Assembly: GCA_002173415.2 (NCBI GenBank)
Contig: NHNK02000001.1
Location: 62,001 to 126,000 of the forward strand
DNA from: Marinomonas agarivorans
GTDB lineage: Bacteria > Pseudomonadota > Gammaproteobacteria > Pseudomonadales > Marinomonadaceae
Reading direction: 5' to 3'
Length of the DNA: 64,000 nucleotides
Part shown: in pieces, positions 30,086-39,823 of the stretch
Layout of the letters: each line of letters starts with the position of its first letter
How positions within the stretch are numbered: the first letter of the stretch is position 1
Notes under the pieces: generated by a model
Told to the model about the DNA's origin: nothing
What the model saw: the letters and a program-made list of their open reading frames with translations, nothing else
The model's database searches: none
Program-made: the position numbers and the translations under genes

Positions 30086-30895
30086 CTAAGGCTTTGGGCT
30101 ATGAAGAACAGCACAAAAGCATACCGAAAAGAGAATGGCTCCCCAAATTAGCTGTAACCAAATAATTAAAGTAGGTAGGGCCGCAAATGCACCATAAACA
30201 ATTTGGTAATTAGCAAAAAAACTAGTGAAAGTGCTGAATAGGTAATTAATTATTAAAATACCCACAGTACCTACTAATGAGCTAATAAGAGCATGCCTTG
30301 CCTTAACCTGAATATTGGGTGCTAGATAGTTTAAGATGAAGAGTAGGGCAAAATATAAGGCGAAACTTCCTAAATCTAAAATACTATTAAGACCACTATC
30401 TATTTCTAGCCCTTGCCATTTCAAACTAAGTACTTTTCCATAAATACTCCAAGATGCGCCAAGTAATATTGGTCCAAGAGTCAGAATAGCCCAATAAATT
30501 AACAATCTATCCCGTAAATTTCTGCGCTTCTCAATATGCCAAATTGCTTGTACTGAAGACTCAAAACTATTTAATAATAATAAAGCGGTTAATATAAGCA
30601 TTATAGAACCGGCTAACGGTAGCTTTTTTGCTTGTTGGGCAAATTCAATTAGATAAGGGGTTACAATGGCGCTGGAGCCGGGAGCTAAATGTGTTTCGAT
30701 AGCGCTAAACAAATTGCTCTGCAATGTTTGTAATGCTGGCGTAAAACCTAAAATGCCTAGGATTATTGTAATAATAGGAACAGCAGCCACTAAGCTAGCC
30801 AAAGTTAATTGGTGTATTCGCAAGCTAGTATTAGATGCTGAAAATAAAGTAAAACTACGTTTGATCGTATTTATGGGTGTTATCTCTTCAGACAT
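30086..30895 (-). CDS. YihY/virulence factor BrkB family membrane protein
   Basis: 269 residues with six predicted membrane helices, in the YihY/BrkB (formerly called ribonuclease BN) family: LRIHQLTLASLVAAVPIITI near the N-terminus, ESSVQAIWHIEKRRN, RDRLLIYWAILTLGPILLGAS, and FANYQIVYGAFAALPTLIIWLQLIW, which is the most conserved part. It is an inner-membrane protein of unresolved function; the RNase BN name is a historical misassignment. Probably co-transcribed with hpt. Confidence 0.88.
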   Translation of the reverse strand: MSEEITPINTIKRSFTLFSASNTSLRIHQLTLASLVAAVPIITIILGILGFTPALQTLQSNLFSAIETHLAPGSSAIVTPYLIEFAQQAKKLPLAGSIMLILTALLLLNSFESSVQAIWHIEKRRNLRDRLLIYWAILTLGPILLGASWSIYGKVLSLKWQGLEIDSGLNSILDLGSFALYFALLFILNYLAPNIQVKARHALISSLVGTVGILIINYLFSTFTSFFANYQIVYGAFAALPTLIIWLQLIWGAILFSVCFCAVLHSPKP

Positions 30896-31076
30896 AACTC
30901 TTTTCCTTTAGTCTGAGTAAAAAGTATGAATGGTTAAATTGCTTTAAATGCAACAGCGGCGATTGTAAATCAATTGTTTAGGGCTAGCACCGATTTAATC
31001 AATGACTTTGTCGCAAGAAGAATTTATAAGAACACCTGTTTATTGAAAGTAGACTTACCTTTTTTTAGACTTCCTG

Positions 31077-31104
31077 TTGACGCAGACGTTAGCTTGCCTA
31101 TAAT
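31077..31104 (+). promoter_or_regulatory. Sigma-70 promoter of tRNA-Arg
   Basis: TTGACG and TATAAT are separated by 16 bp; the tRNA starts 28 bp after the -10 box. A near-consensus, strong promoter. Confidence 0.85.
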
Positions 31105-31131
31105 AGCCCACCACGTAAAGCAATGTATAAT

Positions 31132-31208
31132 GCGCCTGTAGCTCAGTTGGATAGAGCATCCGCCTTCTAAGCGGACGGTCAGGGGTTCGAATCCCTTCAG
31201 GCGTACCA
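31132..31208 (+). tRNA. tRNA-Arg (anticodon TCT)
   Basis: A 77-nt cloverleaf with the CCA encoded. The acceptor stem GCGCCTG pairs with CAGGCGT (first pair G-U). The anticodon stem is TCCGC/GCGGA with loop CTTCTAA, giving anticodon TCT, which reads AGA/AGG. The T arm contains GGTTCGAATCC. Confidence 0.97.
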
Positions 31209-31310
31209 ATTTTATCCTATTGCTGTTTTACCATTTTAAATTAACCTTTGTGGCTGCCTATCAAGATAGAGTGGTGGTAAAGGTAGTAATGTTCCCAAAG
31301 AGGAAGTTTT

Positions 31311-32630
31311 ATGCAAGTTTCCGTAGAGAATACATCAACGATCGAACGTGTGCTTACTATCAGTGTTCCTGCTGCTCGAATTGAAGATAAAGTTAGTTCA
31401 GAGGTTGCTAAAACAGCAAAAACAGTTCGTATTGATGGCTTCCGTAAAGGTAAAGTACCCGTCAGCATCGTAAAAAAACGCTACGGCCAAGGTATCCGTC
31501 TTGATGTTATTGAACAAGTAATGCGTGATGCTTATGTTGAAGCTGTGCAGAAACAAGAATTGCAACCTGCTGGTATGCCACAAATTGAACCTAAAAATAT
31601 TGAAGAAGGTTCAGATTTAGAATTTGTTGCTAAAGTTGAAGTCTACCCAGAAGTTGCTCTATCTGATTTATCAAAAGTTGAAGCTGAACGTGTTCTTTCT
31701 GAAGTCACAGATAAAGACGTTGATAATATGCTTGAAACACTACGCAAACAAAATGCAGATTGGAAACCAGTTAAACGTAAATCAGTTGATGGTGACCAAG
31801 TTACTATTGATTTTGTTGGTTATTTGGGTGAAGAAGCATTTGAAGGTGGTTCTGCAGAAGGTCATAAACTTGTACTTGGTTCTAATACCATGATTCCAGG
31901 TTTTGAGTCTGGTATTGTTGGCGCAAAAGCAGGCGAAGAAAGAACAATCGAAGTAACTTTCCCTGAAGATTACCAAGCTGAAAACCTAAAAGGCAAAGAA
32001 GCCACTTTCAAAATTACTGTGTCAGAAGTAGAGAAACAAGAGCTACCTGAGCTGGATGATGCTTTTGTTGAGAAATTTGGTTTGTCTGAGGCAACAGTTG
32101 AAGGTTTACGTGCAGAAGTTCGCAAAAATATGGAGCGTGAGCTGAATCAAGCGGTAAAAGCTAAACTGAAAACAGGCTTATTCGATTCTTTAGTTGCAAA
32201 TAATGAAGTTGAAGTGCCAAAAGCCGTTGTAGATCAAGAAATTGATGCGTTGAGAAAACAAGCTGCTCAGCAATTCGGTGGACAAAACTTTGACACTTCT
32301 CAATTGCCAGCGGAGTTATTTCAAGACGAAGCGAACAAACGTGCAAAACTTGGCTTGTTAATTTCTGAAATAATCAAGACCAATGACATTAAAGTAGATG
32401 ATGATCGTGTACGTGCGTTTTTGGAAGATATGGCGCAAGCTTACCAAGAGCCACAACAGGTTATTGATTTCTATTTGAATAATAAAGAGCAGTTATCACA
32501 AGTTCAGTCAGCTGTACTTGAAGAGCAAGTTGTTGATAAACTGCTTGAATCAGCTAAAGTGACTGAGGTAACTTTAGGTTACGAAGATGCTATTAAGCCA
32601 AATGCTCCTGCTACTGAAGAAGCAGAGTAA
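31311..32630 (+). CDS. tig: Trigger factor
   Basis: 439 residues with the three trigger-factor domains: the ribosome-binding N-terminal domain with the signature GFRKGKVP (about 43-50), the FKBP-type prolyl isomerase domain (VDGDQVTIDFVGYLGEEAFEGG ... about 160-245), and the helical chaperone C-terminus (EVEVPKAVVDQEI, about 300-410). It binds the ribosome tunnel exit and shields nascent chains. The ATG has an AGAGGAAG site. It precedes clpP-clpX-lon, the usual gammaproteobacterial order, but is separated by strong hairpins. Confidence 0.97.
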   Translation: MQVSVENTSTIERVLTISVPAARIEDKVSSEVAKTAKTVRIDGFRKGKVPVSIVKKRYGQGIRLDVIEQVMRDAYVEAVQKQELQPAGMPQIEPKNIEEGSDLEFVAKVEVYPEVALSDLSKVEAERVLSEVTDKDVDNMLETLRKQNADWKPVKRKSVDGDQVTIDFVGYLGEEAFEGGSAEGHKLVLGSNTMIPGFESGIVGAKAGEERTIEVTFPEDYQAENLKGKEATFKITVSEVEKQELPELDDAFVEKFGLSEATVEGLRAEVRKNMERELNQAVKAKLKTGLFDSLVANNEVEVPKAVVDQEIDALRKQAAQQFGGQNFDTSQLPAELFQDEANKRAKLGLLISEIIKTNDIKVDDDRVRAFLEDMAQAYQEPQQVIDFYLNNKEQLSQVQSAVLEEQVVDKLLESAKVTEVTLGYEDAIKPNAPATEEAE

Positions 32631-32637
32631 ATGAAAG

Positions 32638-32705
32638 AAAAGTAAGAATTTATTCTTACTTTTCTGAATAGGGCCGATATAGTTATAAACTATATCGGCT
32701 TTTTT
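32638..32705 (+). terminator. Tandem hairpins terminating tig
   Basis: First an 11-bp stem with a 4-nt loop (32638-32648 with 32653-32663), then a perfect GCCGATATAG stem (32673-32682 with 32690-32699) followed by six T. The second is a canonical rho-independent terminator. Confidence 0.92.
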
Positions 32706-32721
32706 GTTTAAGGAATAAAGT

Positions 32722-33354
32722 ATGAATTTTACTCATCACACAACTGGTCCTGTTGCCATTACTAATTCAGGACTTGTCCCAATGGTAATTGAGCAAACGG
32801 CTCGAGGTGAACGCTCCTTCGATATTTATTCTCGTTTGTTGAAAGAGAGAGTTATTTTTTTAGTTGGCCAAGTTGAAGATCATATGGCTAACCTTGTCGT
32901 TGCTCAGCTTTTGTATTTAGAATCAGAAAATCCAGACAAGGATATTCATTTGTATATTAACTCACCTGGTGGTTCGGTGACGGCTGGTATGTCTATCTAT
33001 GATACAATGCAATTTATTAAGCCTGATGTTAGCACTATGTGTATTGGGCAGGCCGCAAGCATGGGTGCGTTATTACTGACTGCTGGTGCAGCCGGTAAAC
33101 GTTTTTGCTTGCCTAATTCAAGAGTAATGATTCATCAGCCATTAGGTGGGTATCAAGGACAAGCTTCAGATATCGAAATTCATACTCGGGAAATTTTAGG
33201 AATAAAACAAAAGCTTAATGAAATAATTGCTTTTCATACAGGAAAAAATGTCGACGAAGTGGCCCTTGATACAGATCGTGATAATTTCATGGATCCTGTA
33301 GCCGCTAAAGAATATGGTTTAATTGACGATGTTATGCAAAAGCGCGAAGTATAG
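32722..33354 (+). CDS. clpP: ATP-dependent Clp protease proteolytic subunit ClpP
   Basis: 210 residues. The catalytic triad is visible as Ser113 (GQAASMGA), His138 (RVMIHQP) and Asp187 (DTDRDNFM). The oligomerisation and handle regions ([21 protein letters not shown]) are conserved. The first 15 or so residues are probably removed as a propeptide. It forms the double heptamer that degrades proteins unfolded by ClpX, encoded 15 bp downstream. Confidence 0.98.
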   Translation: MNFTHHTTGPVAITNSGLVPMVIEQTARGERSFDIYSRLLKERVIFLVGQVEDHMANLVVAQLLYLESENPDKDIHLYINSPGGSVTAGMSIYDTMQFIKPDVSTMCIGQAASMGALLLTAGAAGKRFCLPNSRVMIHQPLGGYQGQASDIEIHTREILGIKQKLNEIIAFHTGKNVDEVALDTDRDNFMDPVAAKEYGLIDDVMQKREV

Positions 33355-33369
33355 TGTGGTGGTGAAATA

Positions 33370-34650
33370 ATGTCAGATGATAAAATCAGCCAAAAAGATT
33401 CAACCGATAGACTTTTATACTGCTCTTTCTGTGGTAAAAGTCAGGATGAAGTTAAAAAGCTGATAGCAGGTCCCTCAGTTTATATTTGTAATGAATGTGT
33501 TGATCTTTGTAATAACATTATTACACAAGAATTAATGCAAGCAGATGCTGACAGTGAATCTAATGGAGAATTACCAACACCTTCAAAGCTGAAATTGGCT
33601 CTTGATGATTATGTTATTGGTCAAGATAAAGCAAAAAGGGTGCTTGCTGTTGCAGTGTATAATCACTACAAACGCTTGAGACAGCAGACCAAGCAAGGTG
33701 ATGTAGAGCTGGGTAAGAGTAACATTTTACTTATTGGGCCAACAGGCAGTGGTAAAACACTTTTGGCTCAAACATTAGCAAGAGTATTAAATGTACCGTT
33801 TACTATTGCTGATGCAACGACATTAACTGAAGCGGGTTATGTTGGTGAAGACGTTGAAAATATTATTCAGAAGCTTTTACAAAAGTGCGATTACGATGTA
33901 GAAAAAGCGCAACGTGGTATTGTTTACATTGATGAGATAGATAAAATCTCGCGTAAATCAGATAATCCATCGATTACCAGAGATGTGTCTGGAGAGGGTG
34001 TGCAACAAGCCTTGCTAAAACTCATTGAAGGCACAGTGGCTTCTGTTCCTCCTCAAGGAGGGCGCAAACATCCTCAGCAAGAGTTTTTACAAGTAGATAC
34101 ATCAAATATTCTGTTTATTTGTGGTGGTGCATTTGCTGGCTTAGATAAAGTAATTAGCGATCGAACGGAAAAGAGTGGTATCGGTTTTTCTGCTGTAGTA
34201 AAAAGCAAAGAAGAAGATATCAATCGTCCCACTATTGTTCACGACGTTGAAACAGAAGACTTAGTTAAGTTTGGGTTAATACCTGAATTTGTTGGTCGCT
34301 TACCAGTTGTTGCAACCTTGTCAGAGTTGGATGAAGCTGCACTAATTACTATTTTGAGTGAACCTAAAAATGCCTTAGTTAAGCAATATCAGCATCTTTT
34401 TGAATTGGAAGGTGTCGATTTAGAGTTTACTCCCGAATCTTTACAAGCCGCAGCCAAACTCGCGTTAGAGCGTAGAACAGGAGCTCGTGGCTTACGAAGT
34501 ATAATGGAAACAGCGTTATTAGATTGTATGTACGAACTTCCATCCCGTACAGACGTTACTAAGGTAGTTATGGATGCGAACTCAATGAGAGGTGATACTG
34601 CTCCTCTTATGGTTCTTGAAAAAGAAGACGAAGCAGTAAATCAGCAATGA
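33370..34650 (+). CDS. clpX: ATP-dependent Clp protease ATP-binding subunit ClpX
   Basis: 426 residues. The N-terminal zinc-binding domain has CSFC and CNEC (residues about 18-48). The AAA+ core has Walker A GPTGSGKT, Walker [11 protein letters not shown], the pore loop GYVGEDVE and the IGF-type ClpP-docking loop ([11 protein letters not shown]). The C-terminal domain [12 protein letters not shown] is typical. ClpX recognises and unfolds tagged substrates for ClpP. Same operon as clpP. Confidence 0.98.
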   Translation: MSDDKISQKDSTDRLLYCSFCGKSQDEVKKLIAGPSVYICNECVDLCNNIITQELMQADADSESNGELPTPSKLKLALDDYVIGQDKAKRVLAVAVYNHYKRLRQQTKQGDVELGKSNILLIGPTGSGKTLLAQTLARVLNVPFTIADATTLTEAGYVGEDVENIIQKLLQKCDYDVEKAQRGIVYIDEIDKISRKSDNPSITRDVSGEGVQQALLKLIEGTVASVPPQGGRKHPQQEFLQVDTSNILFICGGAFAGLDKVISDRTEKSGIGFSAVVKSKEEDINRPTIVHDVETEDLVKFGLIPEFVGRLPVVATLSELDEAALITILSEPKNALVKQYQHLFELEGVDLEFTPESLQAAAKLALERRTGARGLRSIMETALLDCMYELPSRTDVTKVVMDANSMRGDTAPLMVLEKEDEAVNQQ

Positions 34651-34660
34651 TGAAAAATAA

Positions 34661-34695
34661 AACTGCATTCAATATGCTTGAATGCAGTTTTTTTT
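34661..34695 (+). terminator. Terminator after clpX
   Basis: A perfect 11-bp stem AACTGCATTCA / TGAATGCAGTT, loop of 7 nt, and a run of eight T. Confidence 0.93.
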
Positions 34696-34815
34696 ATGCT
34701 ATTTTTAAAAAATGATTAGAAAAAAATAGTGTATTAGTAGACTCTTTCTCATTATTAAAAGTGTTAGGGAAAACGGAATGATATTGATTATCAAGCAAAA
34801 AATGTTGTTCTAGCG

Positions 34816-34841
34816 CTTGTTTTTTTATTTCTTGCCCCTAT
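34816..34841 (+). promoter_or_regulatory. Candidate sigma-32 (heat-shock) promoter of lon
   Basis: CTTGTTT and CCCCTATCT are separated by 12 bp, close to the sigma-32 consensus CTTGAAA-N11-16-CCCCATnT. It lies about 65 bp before the lon start. lon is a known heat-shock gene in enterobacteria. Confidence 0.6.
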
Positions 34842-34905
34842 CTCTTCAAAATTACATTTACTTCAAGTGTCTTATCAATCTATAGACGCACTATTGGAAT
34901 TTATT

Positions 34906-37296
34906 ATGTCTGAATCCTTAACTTTACCAATGTTACCATTGCGCGATGTGGTAGTTTATCCACAAATGGTACTTCCTCTTTTTGTAGGACGCAAAAAGTC
35001 AATAGTGGCATTGGAAAAAGCCATGGACAGTGACAAGAATGTTTTCTTAATTGCTCAGCAAGACCCTTCTAAAGATAATCCGACGCAAAATGATTTATAT
35101 CGCATTGGTACAACTGCAAAAGTAATGCAGTTATTAAGACTACCTGACGGCACTGTAAAAGTGCTTGTGGAAGGTGGTGTGCGAGCAGAACTAAACAAAA
35201 TCAATGACTTTGATGATCATATGGTCGCCGAAGTGACGTCATTAGATATTGATAATGATGATACGAATGAAGATCATGTACCCATACGTTCAGCATTGCT
35301 AAAACAGCTTGATGAGTATGTGGCAGGCAGCAAAAAAATACCCAATGAAATAGTGGCATCAATTAAAGGAATAGAAGATTTAGGTGCGCTAATCGATAGT
35401 ATTGCTGGCCATATGAGCCTTAAGTTAGAAGATAAGCAACAACTTTTAGAATTAGCTTCTTTAGTTGAGAGAGGGGAGTTTCTTGTCGCTTTAATGGACA
35501 GTGAACTTGATATTGCGCATTTGGAGAAAAATATTCGCAGTCGAGTTAAGAAGCAAATGGAGAAAAGTCAACGCGAATATTACTTAAATGAACAAATGAA
35601 AGCCATCCAGAAAGAATTAACTGACATGGATGAGGATGGTAATGAATTAGACAACTTACAAGCTAAAATTACCGATGCGGGTATGAGTAAAGAAGCGACT
35701 GAAAAAGCTGATGCGGAACTTAAAAAATTACGCATGATGTCTTCTATGTCAGCAGAAGCTACTGTTGTCAGGGGCTATATTGACTGGTTATTGTCTTTGC
35801 CTTGGAAAAAACGTAGCAAGGTTCGAAATAACCTAAGTCATGCTGAAAAAGTACTAAATCAAGATCACTATGGTCTGGATGATGTAAAAGAGCGAATCTT
35901 AGAGTTTTTAGCAGTACAGCAGAGAGTTAAAAAAGTAAAAGGTCCTGTTTTATGCCTAGTTGGTCCACCAGGTGTTGGTAAAACATCGTTAGGTCAGTCT
36001 ATTGCTAAAGCGGTCAATCGAAAATATGTGCGTATGGCCCTTGGCGGAGTGCGGGATGAATCAGAAATTCGTGGCCATAGACGAACTTATATTGGATCAA
36101 TGCCTGGAAAACTTTTGCAAAAACTAGCGAAAGTGAAAGTACGTAACCCACTTTTTTTACTGGATGAAATTGACAAGATGGGAATGGATCATCGTGGCGA
36201 TCCTGCTTCAGCGTTGCTTGAAGTATTAGATCCAGAACAAAATCATACATTTAATGATCATTATCTAGAAGTGGATTACGACTTGTCTGATGTCATGTTT
36301 ATTTGCACCTCGAATAGCATGAATATCCCTGCGCCATTGTTAGATAGAATGGAAGTAATACGAATACCTGGTTATACCGAAGATGAAAAATTGAATATCG
36401 CTCTGCGCTATTTATTACCGAAACAGATCAAATTAGCTGGCTTAAAGTCTCAAGAAATTGAAATATCCGATGACGCAATTATGTCGTTGATTCGTTATTA
36501 CACCAAAGAGGCTGGTGTGCGAGGACTAGAGCGTGAGCTAAGCAAAATTTGCCGTAGAGTAGTGAAACATCTTTCGTTAAATAAAGATGCCAAAATGGTA
36601 TCTATCACCGTGGATAACCTTGAAGACTATTCTGGGGTTAAGCGCTTCAGTTATGGAACAGCAGAAGAGAAAAACCAGATAGGGCAGGTAACTGGATTGG
36701 CGTGGACATCAGTTGGTGGTGAGCTACTTACAATCGAAGCTGCTGGTATGGCTGGTAAAGGACGTAATGTAAAAACCGGCTCTTTAGGGGATGTTATGCA
36801 AGAATCTATACAAGCTGCTCTTACGGTTGTTCGCAGTAGAGCTTTAGGCTTGGGAATAGATGATAACTTTCATGAAAAAGTGGATTTGCATGTTCATGTT
36901 CCTGAAGGCGCAACGCCGAAAGATGGTCCAAGTGCCGGTATTGCTATGTGTACAGCAATTACTTCTGTATTGACTAAAGTCCCTGTGAAATCCTCAGTTG
37001 CTATGACTGGTGAAATTACTCTTCGTGGAGAAGTGTTAGCAATAGGTGGCCTTAAAGAGAAATTATTAGCAGCTCATCGTGGTGGAATTAAGACAGTTGT
37101 TATTCCACATGAAAATATTCGAGATTTGAAAGAAGTGCCTGACAATATTAAGAATGATATCGAAATTGTGCCAGTAAAATGGATAGATGAAGTGTTTAAT
37201 ATTGCTTTGGAGTACATTCCTTCACCAAAAAGTACAAAAAGTACAAATACAGCAGAAAAAACGGTTGATGAACAGGAAAGTGTAAGTCATCATTAG
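34906..37296 (+). CDS. lon: ATP-dependent protease Lon
   Basis: 796 residues from the ATG at 34906 (MSESLTLPMLPLRDVVVYP), which fits the family; a GTG at 34867 has no ribosome site. Domains: substrate-binding LON domain (about 5-200), coiled helical region, AAA+ with GPPGVGKTS and FLLDEIDKMG, and the protease domain with the Ser-Lys dyad (Ser in PKDGPSAG, Lys in GGLKEKLLAA). It degrades misfolded and regulatory proteins. The C-terminal tail is Ser/Thr/Lys rich and variable. Confidence 0.97.
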   Translation: MSESLTLPMLPLRDVVVYPQMVLPLFVGRKKSIVALEKAMDSDKNVFLIAQQDPSKDNPTQNDLYRIGTTAKVMQLLRLPDGTVKVLVEGGVRAELNKINDFDDHMVAEVTSLDIDNDDTNEDHVPIRSALLKQLDEYVAGSKKIPNEIVASIKGIEDLGALIDSIAGHMSLKLEDKQQLLELASLVERGEFLVALMDSELDIAHLEKNIRSRVKKQMEKSQREYYLNEQMKAIQKELTDMDEDGNELDNLQAKITDAGMSKEATEKADAELKKLRMMSSMSAEATVVRGYIDWLLSLPWKKRSKVRNNLSHAEKVLNQDHYGLDDVKERILEFLAVQQRVKKVKGPVLCLVGPPGVGKTSLGQSIAKAVNRKYVRMALGGVRDESEIRGHRRTYIGSMPGKLLQKLAKVKVRNPLFLLDEIDKMGMDHRGDPASALLEVLDPEQNHTFNDHYLEVDYDLSDVMFICTSNSMNIPAPLLDRMEVIRIPGYTEDEKLNIALRYLLPKQIKLAGLKSQEIEISDDAIMSLIRYYTKEAGVRGLERELSKICRRVVKHLSLNKDAKMVSITVDNLEDYSGVKRFSYGTAEEKNQIGQVTGLAWTSVGGELLTIEAAGMAGKGRNVKTGSLGDVMQESIQAALTVVRSRALGLGIDDNFHEKVDLHVHVPEGATPKDGPSAGIAMCTAITSVLTKVPVKSSVAMTGEITLRGEVLAIGGLKEKLLAAHRGGIKTVVIPHENIRDLKEVPDNIKNDIEIVPVKWIDEVFNIALEYIPSPKSTKSTNTAEKTVDEQESVSHH

Positions 37297-37309
37297 GTAA
37301 ACCCTCATG

Positions 37310-37339
37310 TTGACATAGGGTTGGTTAGGCTTGTATAAA
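37310..37339 (+). promoter_or_regulatory. Candidate promoter of hupB
   Basis: A perfect TTGACA -35 and a TATAAA -10 box are separated by 18 bp, 69 bp before the hupB start codon. It begins 13 bp after the lon stop, so hupB can be transcribed independently of lon. Confidence 0.6.
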
Positions 37340-37408
37340 TGCTTAACCTAAGCGTTAAAGCTAACAATAAATTTAGGAACAAGAATCGATAAACCTAAGG
37401 GGTACAAT

Positions 37409-37681
37409 GTGAATAAATCTGAATTAATTGATGCAATTGCTGCATCTGCTGACCTTTCTAAAGCAGCGGCTGGTAACGCACTAGACGCAACTCTTGAAAC
37501 AATTACAGCAGCATTAGCTAAAGGCGACCAAGTAACTTTGGTTGGTTTTGGTACGTTCTCTGTTAAAGATCGTGCAGCTCGTACGGGTCGTAACCCTCAA
37601 ACGGGTGAAGAAATTGCGATCAAAGCAGCTAAAGTCCCTGGTTTTAAAGCTGGTAAAGGCTTAAAAGATTCTGTTAACTAA
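37409..37681 (+). CDS. hupB: DNA-binding protein HU-beta
   Basis: 90 residues, a complete HU protein ([52 protein letters not shown] with the intercalating Pro arm, [10 protein letters not shown]). HU bends and compacts DNA. The start is a GTG at 37409 with AAGGGG 6 bases upstream; an ATG two bases earlier reads ATG-TGA and would stop at once, so GTG is required. Location after lon is the usual one. Confidence 0.96.
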   Translation: MNKSELIDAIAASADLSKAAAGNALDATLETITAALAKGDQVTLVGFGTFSVKDRAARTGRNPQTGEEIAIKAAKVPGFKAGKGLKDSVN

Positions 37682-37692
37682 ATCAGATTCCA

Positions 37693-37769
37693 GGAGCAGT
37701 AGTTCAGTTGGTTAGAATACCTGCCTGTCACGCAGGGGGTCGCGGGTTCGAGTCCCGTCTGTTCCGCCA
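37693..37769 (+). tRNA. tRNA-Asp (anticodon GTC)
   Basis: 77 nt with encoded CCA. The acceptor stem GGAGCAG pairs with CTGTTCC with G-U pairs, the anticodon stem is CCTGC/GCAGG with loop CTGTCAC giving GTC, and the T arm contains GGTTCGAGTCC. It lies 12 bp after hupB and before a terminator, so it may be co-transcribed with hupB. Confidence 0.96.
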
Positions 37770-37774
37770 AAGAT

Positions 37775-37806
37775 AAAAGGTGTGCTCCAATGGGGCGCAC
37801 CTTTTT
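37775..37806 (+). terminator. Terminator after tRNA-Asp
   Basis: A long stem AAAAGGTGTGCTCC against GGGGCGCACCTTTT (G-U pairs) with a tight loop, ending in a T run. Confidence 0.88.
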
Positions 37807-37840
37807 TGTATTTTTTTGAAATAACCTGATCGGAGGGTAC

Positions 37841-39676
37841 ATGCTCCAAGATATAAGAGATAAGTCACAAGGAATTGTTGTGAAAATTATTGTTGGCTTT
37901 ATTGTCGTGACTTTCGCTTTGTTTGGTGTGGATGCATTAGTAACAGGATTTACGACATCTGATACAGTTGCTGAGGTTGATGGCACTGAAATAAAGAGGG
38001 AAGAATTGCTGCAAACGGCAGAAATGCAACGTAGACAGCTAATTGCAATGATGGGCACACAAATTAATCCAGCCCTATTAGATGACAACTTATTACAACG
38101 TCGAGCATTAGAAGAGCTAATACAAAGAGCTCTACTTACCAACAATGCTGAAAAATTAAACTTAAGTGTGTCTGATGAACAGGTAACACGTTACCTGCTA
38201 GAAGCAGAACAATTTCAAATTGATGGACAATTTAATTCAGCTCGTTACTTTGAATTTATAAGAAGTCTTGGTTACACACCACTTTCCTTCAAAGATCGAG
38301 TGAAGCAAGACTTACTACTGCAACAACCACGTAATGTCTTTGCTAATGCTAACTTTGTGTTAGATAGCGAAGTCGATTTAGTATCTAAATTACAAAATCA
38401 ACAAAGAACATATGAGTATGTACGTCTTTCATTGGCAGAAGAAACCGAAAAGACAAATATTACAGAAACTGAGGTGGAAGATTATTTCGCAGCTAATCGT
38501 AAGAATTTTATTAAGCCAGAACAGGTAAAATTGGACTATATCATTCTTTCGTCTGTTGATTTTCAAGAAAAAGTAACCATCACGGACGACGAATTAAGAA
38601 CGGCTTATAACAACGCAATTGCCACTGAGTCTCCAGAAGAACGTTTAGCGTCTCATATTCTAATTGAAACAGGCGAAGATCGCTCTGCGAATGAGGCCTT
38701 GGTACTAGCGGAAGAGTTGAAACAACAGCTTGATACAGGCGTAGAGTTTGCTGAATTAGCAAAAGAGTATTCAGATGATTTAGGCTCAAAGGCTGATGGC
38801 GGCAGTCTGGGTTATGTCACACCTGGGATGATGGTTGAAGAGTTTGAAGAAACACTATTCTCCATGGCAGAAGGTCAAATTTCTGATGTTATAGAAACAG
38901 AGTTTGGATACCACATTATTGAACTTAAAGAGATTGCGAGTACTGATGCGCCTAGTTATGAGTCAATGGAAGCAGAATTACGTCAAACTTTACTAGAGAA
39001 TAAAGCTCGCCAAGCAATGATTGGCGCTCAAGAAGACATTCTTGATTTAGCCTATGCGAGTGATGATTTGACAGCAATTGCAACAGAATATAATGCTGAA
39101 ATTTTACAGTCTGACTGGTTTGGTCGTCAGGGTGGTGATGAGCTAATTTCACAAAATAGCCAAGTAGTTACTGCTGCTTTCAGTTCAGAGTTGCTGGAAG
39201 AAAATTTAAATAGCGACTTAATAGAGCTCAATGAAGAGCAAATTGCGATTGTACATAAGAACGACTATCAACCGGAAGAAGAAAAAACACTTGTAGAAGC
39301 CCGAGATGAAATCTTTCAAATCCTTTTGCAAGAAAAAGCCTTGCAAAGTTTAACTGCACAAGCAGAATCTATTAAAGAAAATCCTGCTGCCGTGAAAGAT
39401 TGGCAAGTAGTTGAAGCAGCAAACCGTGGCAATGATGAAATTACAACACTGTCTTTTGATTTAGCGCATCCACAAGCTGAGCCTACTATAGCGATTAAAA
39501 GTCTACAGGACGGTGATCTAGTGGTATTGAAACTAAATCAAGTGATAGAAGGTGAAATCAGCAGTGATGAAATCCAACGTGATTACATCAAACGTTACTT
39601 GAGTCAAAGTAATACCGAATTACTAACTAATGCTCATCAACAGGTTTTACAGAGCCTTGCAGATATTGATAGATAA
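37841..39676 (+). CDS. ppiD: Periplasmic folding factor PpiD (SurA-like peptidylprolyl isomerase)
   Basis: 611 residues. A short cytoplasmic start (MLQDIRDKSQGIVVKI) and one membrane helix (about 14-35) anchor a periplasmic SurA-N-type chaperone region (about 40-200), a parvulin domain at about 263-360 (ASHILIETGED...FAELAKEYSDDLGSKADGGSLGYV...EFEETLF...VIETEFGYHIIEL), and a C-terminal domain. PpiD sits at the Sec translocon and helps outer-membrane proteins fold. The ATG follows a strong CGGAGGG site. Next to hupB as in many gammaproteobacteria. Confidence 0.95.
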   Translation: MLQDIRDKSQGIVVKIIVGFIVVTFALFGVDALVTGFTTSDTVAEVDGTEIKREELLQTAEMQRRQLIAMMGTQINPALLDDNLLQRRALEELIQRALLTNNAEKLNLSVSDEQVTRYLLEAEQFQIDGQFNSARYFEFIRSLGYTPLSFKDRVKQDLLLQQPRNVFANANFVLDSEVDLVSKLQNQQRTYEYVRLSLAEETEKTNITETEVEDYFAANRKNFIKPEQVKLDYIILSSVDFQEKVTITDDELRTAYNNAIATESPEERLASHILIETGEDRSANEALVLAEELKQQLDTGVEFAELAKEYSDDLGSKADGGSLGYVTPGMMVEEFEETLFSMAEGQISDVIETEFGYHIIELKEIASTDAPSYESMEAELRQTLLENKARQAMIGAQEDILDLAYASDDLTAIATEYNAEILQSDWFGRQGGDELISQNSQVVTAAFSSELLEENLNSDLIELNEEQIAIVHKNDYQPEEEKTLVEARDEIFQILLQEKALQSLTAQAESIKENPAAVKDWQVVEAANRGNDEITTLSFDLAHPQAEPTIAIKSLQDGDLVVLKLNQVIEGEISSDEIQRDYIKRYLSQSNTELLTNAHQQVLQSLADIDR

Positions 39677-39770
39677 CTTATTTTAATTGATTGATAGTTT
39701 ATCTTGGCAGATAGCTTATCCTGATAAATAAATCACATTCAGTGTGAGTTATCTGCCATAAAACTGAGAA

Positions 39771-39799
39771 TTACCTAGTATCGTTTAGATTCATATAAT
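39771..39799 (+). promoter_or_regulatory. Candidate promoter upstream of a 22-codon frame
   Basis: A perfect TATAAT -10 box (39794-39799) and a weak TTACCT -35 box (39771-39776) with 17-bp spacing. The -35 overlaps the left arm of an imperfect 16-bp inverted repeat. Confidence 0.4.
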
Positions 39800-39823
39800 G
39801 TCTGATCGAAAGGAAAAACCAAG

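Noticed and set aside
31024-31209. 61-codon minus-strand frame across tRNA-Arg
   Set aside because: It is the antisense of the tRNA; the GFEPLTVRLEGGCSIQLSYR-type product is a well-known false call over tRNA genes.
37678-38145. 155-codon minus-strand frame across tRNA-Asp and the start of ppiD
   Set aside because: It is antisense of tRNA-Asp and of the well-supported ppiD gene; its TGLEPATPCVTGR segment is the typical tRNA antisense artefact.
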